The position numbers and the translations under genes are program-made. A model generated the notes under the pieces. That model did no database searches. It was not told the origin of the DNA and was given only the letters and a program-made list of their open reading frames with translations. Below, one piece after another: positions 36,480-47,383 of a stretch of 64,000 bases of DNA; position 1 is the first letter of the stretch; every line of letters begins with the position of its first letter. Where the stretch lies: contig CACRXP010000416.1 in assembly GCA_902702965.1 (NCBI GenBank), positions 386,146 through 450,145 on the forward strand, read 5' to 3'. Origin of the DNA: Spirometra erinaceieuropaei (lineage: Eukaryota > Platyhelminthes > Cestoda > Diphyllobothriidea > Diphyllobothriidae).

Positions 36480-37440
36480 CACGAGAGTTATTTCGCGCAA
36501 TAATTTAGTCGCCTCACGTTCAACTAAGTTTATGGAGATGTCCATGGATGTGGGCGACAATGCACTGGAAAAACGAATCAAGTCAGTTATATACGTACCA
36601 GTTAGCTGCTAAAAGTAGAAAATAAGGCGCGCGAGGATTATCAGCGGGACATTTTGTGAGCAGTAATCATGTGGTGGATTAGACGGCATAATTTAATGCC
36701 TCAATTCGGCTGAAGACTGGACGCGCGTATGCTCTTCAGGAGTTCCGACAGTACGGATGGTCAGTTCTCCTTCTACAGTAGACAGAACGGTAGATACAAT
36801 CACGCCCTTTCGTCCTCTCACATCACACATTTACGACTTATGTATTTCCCTCCGTAGGTTGAATTCTGTTTGACAATTTTCACTGCAATCAAAACCACCC
36901 AATCCATGCCAATTCTCACCCAAGAATTTTTGTTCAACGGACACTGCCGTTTATGTATATACACTTACTTTACTACCAATAAAAGCCATAATGCTAGACC
37001 CATAAAGCGCTTGAGAAAAAGCAAACACACTCTCTGGAACGAGAACGCTAATTACTCCACTTTTTGCGTATATACTTGGACACATCCTCAGAGATATCAT
37101 CCAATGTGCGCAATGCAGGCACAAAGGTTTGCAGTATTTTAGTCAGTATCAGTCTGTATATTTGGAGTAAACGACAGAAGCCCTGAAAACTCCACTTAAA
37201 GGGTACAGCTGTAATGGAAAATAGTTAAGTTGCAAAACTTTTGCTTGCAGTTTTAGTAAGGAGAATTCATATATCGAATAATGTAACATAAAGGCGAAAG
37301 GGGCATAATAATAGCGAAATAATTATTAAAAACTTTGTTCACCGCATTCGGACTGTGAAAATTCAAATATGCGTTAAGTTTGGCGCGCAAAAAAGGATCT
37401 GTTAAAATCATGCTAGTAGTATATTTATAGTCATTTCAGT
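36480..37440. other. no supported feature
   Basis: AT-rich spacer between the PLE and the CR1 element. ORFs are short and without motifs. Confidence 0.4.
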
Positions 37441-37451
37441 AATCCGTTAGA

Positions 37452-37940
37452 TCAGGCTTCGGCATTTCGGGTTGACTTCAGCAGGTGAGTATCCAGTTGT
37501 CTCTTGAACACACCCAGAGTAGGGGAATTAACAACATACTGCGTCAAAGAATTCCATTGTCGAATGACCATCTGTGAGAAAAAGGAGGAATATTGATTCG
37601 TGTGACACAGTTCACTTTTAAGCTGCCAATCATGTCTTCTGAGATTGGACTTCGGTGTCAATTCAAAAAAACTTTTCGCAGTCGACAACCATATTAAGTC
37701 CTCTTACCAACTGGAACGTTGCTATGAGGTCACCTCTGTCCTGCCTGTAGTGGAGGGTATAGAGGTTCACGGCCGGCAGGCGCTGCTCGTACGTGAAGTT
37801 TTTGTGGCCATGAACAGCCTTTGTAGCACGCCGTTGTACACATTCCAGGATATCTATATCCTTCCGTAGCCACGGCCGCCAAGCATGTACCGCATATTAC
37901 AGGTGCGGCCGCACAAATGTCCCGTATACTTTGTCAAAGA
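37452..37940 (-). mobile_element. CR1-type LINE, C-terminal part
   Basis: The minus strand encodes the characteristic end of CR1-like RT proteins: VYGTFVRPHL, YAVHAWRPWLRKDID and VQRRATKAVHGHK, then FELTPKSNLRRHDWQLK, VIRQWNSLTQYVVNSPTLG and FKRQLDTHL, stopping at 37452. Frameshifts interrupt it. It is the 3' continuation of 39790-40478 and is separated from it by a plus-strand LINE. Confidence 0.8.
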
Positions 37941-37944
37941 CTTC

Positions 37945-38008
37945 TTTATTCAAGTCTTTATTCAAGTCTTCTTTATTCAAGTCTTAAGTCTTTATTCAAG
38001 TCTTAAGG
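37945..38008 (+). repeat. short tandem repeat, TCTTTATTCAAG units
   Basis: Four imperfect 12-15-bp units, at the junction between the CR1 element and the inserted plus-strand LINE. Confidence 0.8.
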
Positions 38009-38009
38009 A

Positions 38010-39775
38010 CGTCACCATCTTAATAAACACAGAGCTTGACAGGCTAAATAGCCTGTTTGTCAGCCAGCATTTTTCCTCTTCTTCCTCCCCCCTGTCCCAC
38101 CTTCCTCAGCTAAGATTTGGAAAAATCTTAAGCGTCTCGCTGGCCATCGCAAAACACTGGTGCATGTGGATGCAGATTATAACTGCCTAAATAAATTTTT
38201 TATATTTAGTCACAATGACTCCCATCTTTCCTATGATGATATTCCCCCATCACCGTGTACATTCCAATCCGTGCCTTTGGCAACAGTAGAGAAACACCTA
38301 AAAAAGGTCCGTGGACCAACAGCTACCGGGCCGGATGGTGTCTTGCCTTTTCTTCTTAAATCTTGCAGATCTCACATAGCCCCTATTTTAACGCACCTAA
38401 TCAAAATGTCTTTCATGGAGTCCAAGATTCCCGACGGCTGGCGTATAGTGAGAATCACTCCCATCCCTAAAAAGCCCGCTAATTTCGGCGCTAAATCTTT
38501 TCGTTCAATTGCCTGCTCATCTGCCATACTAAAGCTTGCTGTAAGAGTTGTCCTGGATGCCATAAAGCCTTTTCTTCCAGTTTTTCCGATCCTTTACAAT
38601 TTGCATACAAAGCCAAATGGAGAACTTTAGATGCTGCTGCTCTTGTGGTCCACTCTGCTCTAAAAGCATTAGAAAAGGGTTGCCGCGAGTATGCGTGCGC
38701 TTTTCTTGATTACTCCTCCGCCTTCAATACCGTCCCGCGCCCTCTTCTCCTTTCCAAAACCACCGCATGCGGCTCTCCAGTCTGGGTCGTCTATGGCTTA
38801 GCGATTATTTTACCTTCCGCATCCAATTTGTCCAACCTGGCAAGCGGAAATCTTCGACCCTTCCCAATGACTGCGGTGTTCTTCAAGGTTCCATTCTATC
38901 CCTTCACCTTTTCCCTCTCAAAAGTGACGATCTAAGGTCCCCTAATTACTGTCTTCTGGTCAAGGATGCTGATGATGTGGTTGCTGGACACCCTCTCAAA
39001 GGTCAAACACACCTCCGGTCTCCAAAGGATGGCCTAAACTATGTCTTAGCGCGGTCGGAGGAAAATGGACTCCTAATTAACAACCAAAAATCCGTTCAGT
39101 GTATTTTTCTACTGCGGCCCTCTCCTAATCCTAATTACTCTGACATTCTTCCTATCGAAGTATCCTCTTTCAGGTATCTCGGCGTTACTTTGTCCTCACA
39201 TCTTTCATCTTCGCTCCATACTGAGTCCCTATTTATTAAAGTTCTTAGACTTCTTTACTACATTCGTCGTTTACTTTCCTACCACACACATCAACCCTTA
39301 GTCTGACGATTCATTGATGCCTGCATTCTTCCTCATAGCCTATACTGCTATCCTGTCATTTTTCCTGCTTTGGTAAAAAAGGATGTTTTAATTTTTAGCG
39401 AGTCCTCCGCGTGATCTCTTCTGCTGCTGGTGTTTCTTATCTTATTTTAGTTGACACTATCTTACAACGACACTTCAATGCGGTCAAGCAATTTGCTAGT
39501 CAAATTCTAGATGACGTTGCCCATCCCTTGCATTCTGAACTTATGTCTGCGATGTCTTCGCGCCCGATGCGCCGCAGCTTCCGACTTATATCCTGTCGCA
39601 AATCGGCTTATGGAGCTTCTGTATTGTCATTCGTAGCGTGCTATATGCCGTGCGAGGAGACAGAAATACAGAAGCAAAGACTTGAATCTATTAACGTATT
39701 TACTGCCCATAACGAATGGAGCCAATATTTTGCCGAAAATTTTGAACTTACGATTTCAAAATAAAGCGAATTCCT
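38010..39775 (+). mobile_element. L2/Rex1-like LINE reverse transcriptase, broken
   Basis: Plus-strand frames encode, in order, VRGPTATGPDGVLPFLLKSC, WRIVRITPIPKKPANFGAKS, REYACAFLDYSSAFNTVPRP, LWLSDYFTF, CGVLQGSILS, LVKDADDVVAG (the catalytic F/Y-A-D-D region, with K in place of the aromatic residue), NGLLINNQKS and SSFRYLGVTLSS. These are the RT blocks of non-LTR elements of the CR1/L2/Rex clade. At least three frame changes and stops at 38628 and 39304 make it dead. It interrupts the minus-strand CR1 element. Confidence 0.8.
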
Positions 39776-39789
39776 CTCTCTCTTAATGA

Positions 39790-40478
39790 ATACACCGACA
39801 TCCACGGTTTTCAGTGGTTGGTTGTCCAGGAGATACTGTCGTGGGGATGCATTTGTTCTTCGTCTCGCCGATACTATGTGATTTACTGCATAGTTTTGAC
39901 GTTGAGTTTCATGCACCATTTCTCGCTCCATGCGTGCAAATTCTCTACGTCCTCTTGTGGTATCTTGACATCATCTTCATCTTTTATTGCAAAGAGCGCT
40001 ATTTCCGATTTCACTTCCCGTACTAGGTCATTTACATAGATATTAAATAGGAGCGGCCCAAGAACTGACCCCTGTGGGACTCCACTTGTAGCAGGTGACC
40101 ATTCTGAGCAGTAGCCACCCGCAGTGACTTTTTGTCGTCGACCGTTTAGGAAATCTTGAATCCAGTTCAGAAGATTTCCTCTTATCCCTACTTCCGACAA
40201 TTTTTGAATGAGGCGCTTATTTGGAACGCAATCGAACGCCTTGCTGAAGTCGATATAAATGACATTAACTGGATGTCCTTCAACCATGGCCTTTGACCAA
40301 TGTTCAAGTGACGAAAGCAAGTTTTTGAGGCAGGACCTCTTTTGTCAGAAGCCATGTTGAAGTGAGGTGATGTGACAGCGGAATGTATCGAGCGATGTAA
40401 TTGATAATTTAACAAACTTTTCCATCAGTTTGCAGCAAATGCATGTCAAACTCACTGGCCGGCAGTTGGTGGGACATA
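39790..40478 (-). mobile_element. CR1-type LINE, RT palm region
   Basis: The minus strand encodes LEHWSKAMVEGHPVNVIYID, FSKAFDCVPNKRLIQKL, GIRGNLLNWIQDFL, TSGVPQGSVLGPLLFNIYVN and IKDEDDVKI (catalytic region, normally A-D-D), then WSEKWCMKLNV and YLLDNQPLKTVDVGV. Classic CR1 blocks. A foldback transposon interrupts the 5' side at 40478, and the plus-strand LINE interrupts the 3' side. Confidence 0.85.
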
Positions 40479-41471
40479 CAGTGCGTGACCTATCTCATGA
40501 AATGTTGGCTGAAATTCTGAAATGCGTTTTCGATTGGGAAGGATTACTTGGTCGCGGTTGTAATACTGATTATCTTAAGGCATACTTTTATAACATTTTA
40601 GTCTCGGCAGGATGTCGGCTTTAAAATGCACTTCGTTTCAATCTCCTGTAGGAAGCGTGCTGGGTAAAAATTAACTACTTAATTAGCATGCATTTTCCCT
40701 TTGATTTTCGATGGTCTCGGAAATTCAAATATATTTTATAGAAACCGCAAATAAAAATATCTTTCTTTTAGACAATCAATAGAGAATCACGTCTTCTTTA
40801 TATTGAATACTTAAAGAAGGAGTATAATTAGGTTTTAAAAAGTTTCTCATTATGAGACATTTTAAGACCGCGATATGTCCATTCACATAGCATCGTACCT
40901 GACCGTTTACCACTGTTCCTCATGAAATGTACAACATGGTCCGCATCCATTGCAAAATTTTATGGACCCTGTATGATAACTCTTTAATGGCATAGAAAAA
41001 TATGGGATTTTCTTTACGCCGAACGCATGCCCTTTGTAGAGTGTAATCACTAAGCGCCAATGCAACGAATGATCAGGCTCCAAATTTTTCAACAATTAGA
41101 AAACTTTTTTAAGACCTTATTATGCTCCTCCCTTAAGTATAAAATATAAGGAAGACGTGATTCTCTATTGATTGACTAAAAGAAAGCATATATTTGTGTG
41201 TGGTTTCTATAAAATATGTTCAAATTTTTAAAACCATCGAAAATCAATGGGAAAAAATGCATGCAAAATAAGTAGTCATTTGTTACCGAGCACGCTTTCT
41301 GCAGAAGATTGAAAAGAATTGCATTTTAAAGCCGACATCCTGCCGAGACTAAAATGTTATAAGAGTATGCCTTAAGATAATCAGTACTACAACCGCGACC
41401 AAGTAATCCTTTCCAATCGAAAACACATTTTAGAATTTCAGCTAACATTTCATGAGATAGGTCACGCTCTG
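40479..41471. mobile_element. foldback (MITE-like) transposon inserted in CR1, TA-flanked
   Basis: The ends CAGTGCGTGACCTATCTCAT and its near-perfect inverse lie between TA (40477-40478) and TA (41472-41473). Arms of about 380 nt carry the same internal blocks as the other foldback copies. Removing the element and one TA rejoins the CR1 reading frame on the minus strand (IHKGGSRL joined to CPTNCRPVSLT), so the boundaries are exact. There is no coding capacity. Confidence 0.9.
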
Positions 41472-42275
41472 TAGCCGTGATCCTCCCTTGTGGATAGGTA
41501 AGACGTTTGCCAACTTCAATGTGTCAGGCAGTTTGCCAGCTTCCAGCGATTTTTGGAAGATTATAGAAAGTGGCTCTGTTCATTCTTCAGCTATATGACG
41601 CAGGAGTATACCTGGGACCTCCTCTGGTCCAGGTGACTTGGCCGGATCCAGCTTATGGATCTCTGAAAAAACTAACTGCGGAGTTAAAAATACTGTGATT
41701 ATAAGTGGTTGGTTGGCGGGCAGTGGAAGAGAACAGGACTGGAGTGGTGGTTCCGTTGTGTAGACACTTTGGTAAAACTCGAAAATAAGCTCGGCTTTTT
41801 GAAAGCCATCGCTCACAATTCGGTCATTTTTGTACTTTAAGGTTGCCAGATGGTCCCAGTTTTTCGTATTACTCCTGATATATGCGTAGAACGCTTTAGG
41901 TTTTTGCTAAGCCTCTTCTAGGAGTTTTAGTTCATAAGACGTTCGTACTTCTTGGATGAGACTTTTGCCTAAGTTTCGTTGTCTGAATTTCTGAATTTTT
42001 TCCGGGCTCTCAGTTTGTGAGAAGATTTTCCACAGTTTGCGATTTTTCCGGATTTCCTTCTTAACCGATGTTATCGGCCATTTGGGTTTGTTTCCGGTTG
42101 GATGTTTCTTGAGGGACAGTATCTTTCAATCAGGTCTCTCATAGTTAATTCGAAAATAGTCCAGGATTTGTTGAGGTCTCCTCGTGATGCTTCAGTCCAT
42201 AGTGTGTGTACAATCTCTGATGTCGTTGCTTTAAAGTTACCCCGACAGACATTTCTTAACGACTTTGAGCTTCGT
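41472..42275 (-). mobile_element. CR1-type LINE, region before RT
   Basis: The minus strand encodes SEIVHTLWTEASRGDLNKSW and TMRDLIERYCP (42130-42240), then VSDGFQKAELIFEFYQSVYT, IHKLDPAKSPGPEEVPGILL and GKLPDTLKLANVLPIHKGG. This is the stretch leading into CR1 RT. The endonuclease end is cut by a Gypsy fragment at about 42280. Confidence 0.8.
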
Positions 42276-42335
42276 TCGGGGACAGCTGCGAGTGTCGACT
42301 CCCACATTAATAGGCAGAATGCTATTACCGACAAG

Positions 42336-42410
42336 ACAAGGGGGACTGGTCCTCGAGAGACCCCCTCCTAAGTCGGGTAAAAAGAGCCTTACCATCTGGC
42401 TGGCCGTCGG
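42336..42410 (+). repeat. inverted duplicate of part of the Gypsy pol
   Basis: CTCCTAAGTCGGGTAAAAAG and the flanking GAGAGACC and CCTTACCATCTGGCTGGCCG are the inverse of 42735-42805 in the neighbouring Gypsy fragment. It lies at the broken integrase end of that element. Confidence 0.7.
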
Positions 42411-44600
42411 CGAGGATCGACGTCTACTCTCTTCCACGGCGAGTCGGGCCAGGCCCATGGCTTCAGAGGAACCTTCGGTAAGGTCTTCTGTGTTAATTGG
42501 CACACGTAACATGCTTTCACCACTTTTTCTACATCTGCGTCAATTTTGGGCCACCTACCATAGCTGCGGGCGAGAGCTTTCATTCTAACTGTACCAGGAT
42601 GAGCATTATGCAGGTCTCTGAGGATGGCCCGTCGGCCTTGTGGTGGCACAACTACACGATTGCCCCATAGTATGCATCCGTCTTGTAGATTTAATTTGTT
42701 CTGACGGCTGAAGAATGGTTGAAAATCAGAGGAGGTAGAGGACGGCCAGCCAGATTGTAAGGCTCTTTCTACCCGACTTAGGAGATGGTCTCTCGATGTC
42801 CACTGTCGAATTTGTTAACAGGTTACAGGCGCGTTGACTAGGTTCTGCAAAAGATTTACGGTCTCAAAAACAGGTGTCGCGTTAATACCATCGTCCACAA
42901 TAGGAAGCCTACTCAAGTCGTTAGCCACCACGTTTGCCCTACATGTAACGTATTACATTGCGCACATGTAAGCGGACAGGGTGAGCGCCCATCGTTGCAT
43001 TCTCAGCGAGGACATCTGTTGTATCCCTCGTTTTTCTCCCAGCAGACCTAAGAGGGGTTTGTGATCAGTGTGAATCTCAAAGGGTCGGCCAAAAAGATAA
43101 GAGGTGGAAGCGATGTAGGCCAAACATTATTGCTAAGGCCTCTTTATCTAGTTACGAACAGTTGGTTTCCGCCGGTGACATGGTTCTTGATGAAAAGGCA
43201 ATCGGAATCTCCGCACAAGAAGGCATTCGGTGCATGAAAACCGCACCTACGCCGAACGGAGACGCATCACATTGCAGTATGATAGGCTTTTCGGGGTTAT
43301 AACGGACTAGGACAGATGAGGAGATAAGAGCCGCCTTTGCCTGTTCAAAAGCACTTTGTTCGACCTCCGACCAGTTCCAGCAACGATTCTTTCCAAGCAG
43401 TCGATAAAGAGGCTTTAGAATCGTAGCTGACTGGTTAATAAAGCGACTAAAGTGGGTGACCAACCCCAGGAATGAACGCAATTGACCAGTATTGTTGGGG
43501 CACGTCGCCGTCTTCAAGGCTTTGAGCTTATGTTCGAGTAGGTGCAGGCCAGTTTTATCCACCGTGAAGCCCATGTATTCTACCGAGTCGACAAGGAAAG
43601 TGCACTTATCTTTCCTGAGTTTAAAATCGGCGTCCTGTAAACATCCTAACACGATGTTTATAGTCTCTAGATGACTATGTTCAGATGGGCCGGTAACTAA
43701 TATATCGTCAAGATATGCGCAAACGTGAGGTATATCCTTCACGTGATTATCAATTAAGCATTGAAATAAACCTTGAGCCGAACTTACTCAAAATGGTAGT
43801 CTTTTATATCGAAATAAACTCCGATGCGTATTGATGGTGGTGACGTCTCGGGATTTAGTATCCAGAACGACTTGGTTGTAGGCATGCTTTATTTCCAAAG
43901 TTGTAAATTGATGACCACCCGAGAGAGATGCATACAGATCGTCGATGCGCGGGATAGGATAAGGGTTCAGTTTAGTTGCTGAGTTGATTGTCAGCTTGTA
44001 GTCGCCACAGATACTCACAGAACCATCAGTTTTAAGAACAGGAACTATTGGGGCTGCCCATTCCGAATATTGCACGGGCTCAATAATATCCGCTTTCTGT
44101 AAGCGATCCAGATCTTCTTCGACCTTCGGTGCGAGTGCATAGGGAACTGTACGAGCTTTGATGAACTGGGGCCGGAAATCTGATTAAAACTGAAACTTAA
44201 CAGGTGGACCGCGGTAGTGGGTAGCTGAATCGTCACGAAATAGATCATTATGATTTGCCAAAATTAAATCTAAGGCCGGATTTACACCAATCCGATGTAC
44301 ATAGGATAGCACAGAAGGCACACTTTTAATCCAATTTCGTCCAAGGAGATTCGGTCGACTGCTTTTCTGCCAATAGGAATTAACCACCGGCTCATGACCG
44401 TCATGTGCGTCCTTTCCGAGCATATTTGGCAACCGATAGAAGCGAAAAGGCCAGTTTCAGGTGACAGTTCGGCAGATTTAGATGACACTCCCGAGGGCAT
44501 GATTTCTTCAGATTTATGCTGAATCACATAACAAACGAAAATATTTTTAACGCTTTTCTCAAAAACGTTGGAATGCACTGATTTTAAGAAAACTTCCACA
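42411..44600 (-). mobile_element. Ty3/Gypsy pol fragment (RT, RNase H, start of integrase)
   Basis: The minus strand encodes, in order, WAAPIVPVLKTDGSVSICGD and NPYPIPRIDDLYASLSGG, HAYNQVVLD, AYLDDILVTGPSEHSHLETI (intact YLDD catalytic motif), FLGLVTHFSRFI and FEQAKAALISSSVLVRYNPE, ILQCDASPFGVGAV (RNase H) and the integrase H2C2 zinc finger HNAHPGTVRMKALARSYG ... CYVCQ. Stops after RYKRLPF and after PAETNCS, plus a degraded RNase H-integrase linker, show decay. The integrase core and LTRs are missing. It abuts the CR1 5' side. Confidence 0.85.
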
Positions 44601-45870
44601 AATTACAGGAAATGATTTAATAACCACTTATTTTGTCTAATTTCGGGAACCGGCTGCTGTCGGAGAACAAGCATAATTTAATTGTATTTGGGGAAATTAT
44701 GTTGGGCGGCTATTCTCATCTTTCGTTTCGATAAAGCTAGTGTAGACACAGAATCCACCTGCCGCCGATGCATTGTCTTGAGCAATATATTGAGGCCTAT
44801 ACTCGGAACGTAACCCAAATCATGATAAGATATTTTCACCCTCAATCCTATGCCACCAGTGATCGTTAAAAGCTGGATCCTCATTTGCTGACATGATGAT
44901 ACCGCGGGAAAACATGTAAACAACTTAAAGCGGGTACTGTCTAGCCTTTACCTCTATTCAACCCAATCGGACCGCTAGAAAATATATGGTTGGTGACCAA
45001 AAATTCGGTCGTCATCCGTCGATGTGGCCACCCTCTAAACATCCATTAGTTTTTTTATCATAATGCGGTCAGACATTTTTCGCAGAAAGACGGTTTTCAT
45101 ATGGGGTATCGGCTTCGACGTAGAATGCAGCCCCTGATAGTAGTTGTTTTAAGCCAATGTCATCGTCGATAAGACATGCCCACTCACACTGATATCCGCG
45201 TTTACGCTGAGATTAGAAGAAAGAGTAGAGAGAAGTTTTCTTTACACCAAAGCCTCGCTAACGGATTTTGAGAAGTTCTCTTCTGTGTCACTTGATAGGG
45301 CGTTGCTGAAAAAAACTTTATCTTTATTTTCGTGTTCATTCAAGATGCAAGAAATTTTGAAAGCACTTTTGCAAGGCCCGCAGACATGAGGCTTTATTTT
45401 GATTTAAGTGCACTACAACGACTGTGGAACAAATTCCTCGGACTGGAAGGTCCTATAAAATATCCGGGAGGTACAAAATCTGCGATGACATGTTGATGAC
45501 AAATCTGCACACAAAACAGCTTGCTGACGAATGTACGGAAGATCAGCACGACCCCAACTTGTCCAACTGATATACCGGCGCTGTGAATTTGTGGTTACAG
45601 AGTATTTTTTCGAAGGGACCTATTTTTCTCTGTCGGACGAGAGTGGAGGTTAAGGAGTGCATTGCTTATTCCGCTGTAGTTAGCTGTATATACCCTGTTC
45701 TGCATATACTATTGGAATTCGAAGTGTATTTTTATGTTCGAAGGAAATCACAACAAACCGAAAGTGGGGAAACACGCAGAATTTAATAATGCCCTATCGT
45801 TCTTGACTTGATAAGCCGAAAACGAGCATCGTGCGAATAAATTACTTGTAATTCAACAGAGAGAACACCG
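44601..45870. other. no supported feature
   Basis: Spacer between the Gypsy fragment and foldback remnants. ORFs (44678-44923 minus, 45583-45786 plus) lack motifs. Confidence 0.35.
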
Positions 45871-45874
45871 ACCC

Positions 45875-46720
45875 CCTGAGGTAACTGCATCATTATAGAT
45901 TTACGCTGCATCATGATTAGTTTTACAACACTACTGAATTTATCTTTTCGAAACGAGAACGCATTTAGAAATTTTGGTTGACATTTCGTGAGTTAGCACA
46001 TCTTGTTTAACTGTACGGGCATGACTAGAAGTGGACGAAATCAACGTTCGCTCACCATCTTTTCTTCTGAATATAGTCATAGGGATTTTGACGACTCCTT
46101 TGCTTAGTCGGTGGAAAACGACGTGTTCTCCTAATTTTTTTACTCGAAGTAAGGGTTTTCAGAATGGTTTCTTTTTGTGAGATATGTTAGTACCATGAAA
46201 TGCCCGTTCATAAAACGTCATGTCTCTGCATTTACGTGTGTGGCTCAAATTCACTCTTAAATTTCTTGAACGCCATATGGTCACGTCTTAATACCGTATA
46301 GGAATGCATGGCTTTTTGGGCATGACTTGTAGTTTCAAAAACGCGATGTAGATTCCTCTCTCTAACAACTACGACCCGTACTTCACCTCAATCATTCTGG
46401 ACTCAGTATTAGTCGTCCTGTAGAATGCCATTAAAATTGTGGTTTGCAGAAATTCTTACGGATCTGCTGACTTATAAATAGCGGAAAGATATTTCTCTAC
46501 ATCGGAATTGTTTTTCCAGCTGAATCGAATTCGGAGTAAATAAACTTAAATGCAAGCCAGAGCACATACGACGTGCAGGCGTGAGTAGGGAGTACCCTTT
46601 TCACTGGCAACTAGTTGAGGTGGCATCTGGCATGGTGTCCGCTGCCGAATAAACAGCATCATTATGGGTGATAAGAATGCCTTCCTAAAACATACTGTCT
46701 GCGCGAATAAGTCCATAGCT
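45875..46720. mobile_element. foldback element remnants upstream of gene A
   Basis: 45875-46005 is the right end of a subfamily 2 foldback (TTTCGAAACGAGAACGCATT, then GTTGACATTTCGTGAGTTAG). 46018-46720 contains internal foldback-like sequence (CGTTCATAAAACGTCATGTC) and is duplicated at 58118-58800 at lower identity than the genes that follow. Confidence 0.6.
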
Positions 46721-47321
46721 GGGCTAAAGTTTTTTTAAAATGTACTTCGCCACAATGCGGATACGGAAACCACACTGAAGAAAACATGAAACACACATGG
46801 ATATCGTCAGGTTCGAACTGAAACAGGATCGTTTCAACAAATGACAGTTGCTGATACAGAGCAACTATCTACTAGGAGACTGACATTTGCCCTTACAATT
46901 GGTAATATGTGAAGCAACGCGACCAACAATTAACGCGTTCATCAAATATACTATATCATGGTCGCTTTTTTCAGTCTTCGCAACGATGAACTACGTTTGT
47001 TGATGGAATCCCAGTCTTCAAAATATGTTTCTGGAAGAGGAAATGCTCTACAGAATCCTTCAGAATTTCAATACTTTAAATATTGTGTGCAAAACGTAAT
47101 ACGTTCCAGAGCAGGTGTTCATCATAAACCTCAGTCTTACTGCTTTGCGTACTTCTGACATGTCGCATGAATGTGACCTCTTCTGTCACTCACTAAAAAT
47201 AATCAATTTTGCTGGCTAAGGCATGCCATTGGCTACCCCGAGCAGAGTCCATCTCAGTAGGTGAACCGTGACACTCCTAAGGCATTTCACAGAGGTCAGA
47301 TGAGTTCAGTTATGGACACCT

Positions 47322-47331
47322 AACATAAATA
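47322..47331 (+). promoter_or_regulatory. candidate TATA-like element of gene A
   Basis: CATAAATAG about 55 bases before the ATG at 47384. Sequence and distance are the only support. Confidence 0.25.
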
Positions 47332-47383
47332 GTGAGTTGTGCACGAGCAGTGATTGTAATCTACGCATACCTACACCCGCAAC

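Noticed and set aside
37945..38008. CRISPR-like short repeats
   Set aside because: Units are contiguous with no spacers and lie at a transposon junction in eukaryotic DNA: a simple tandem repeat.
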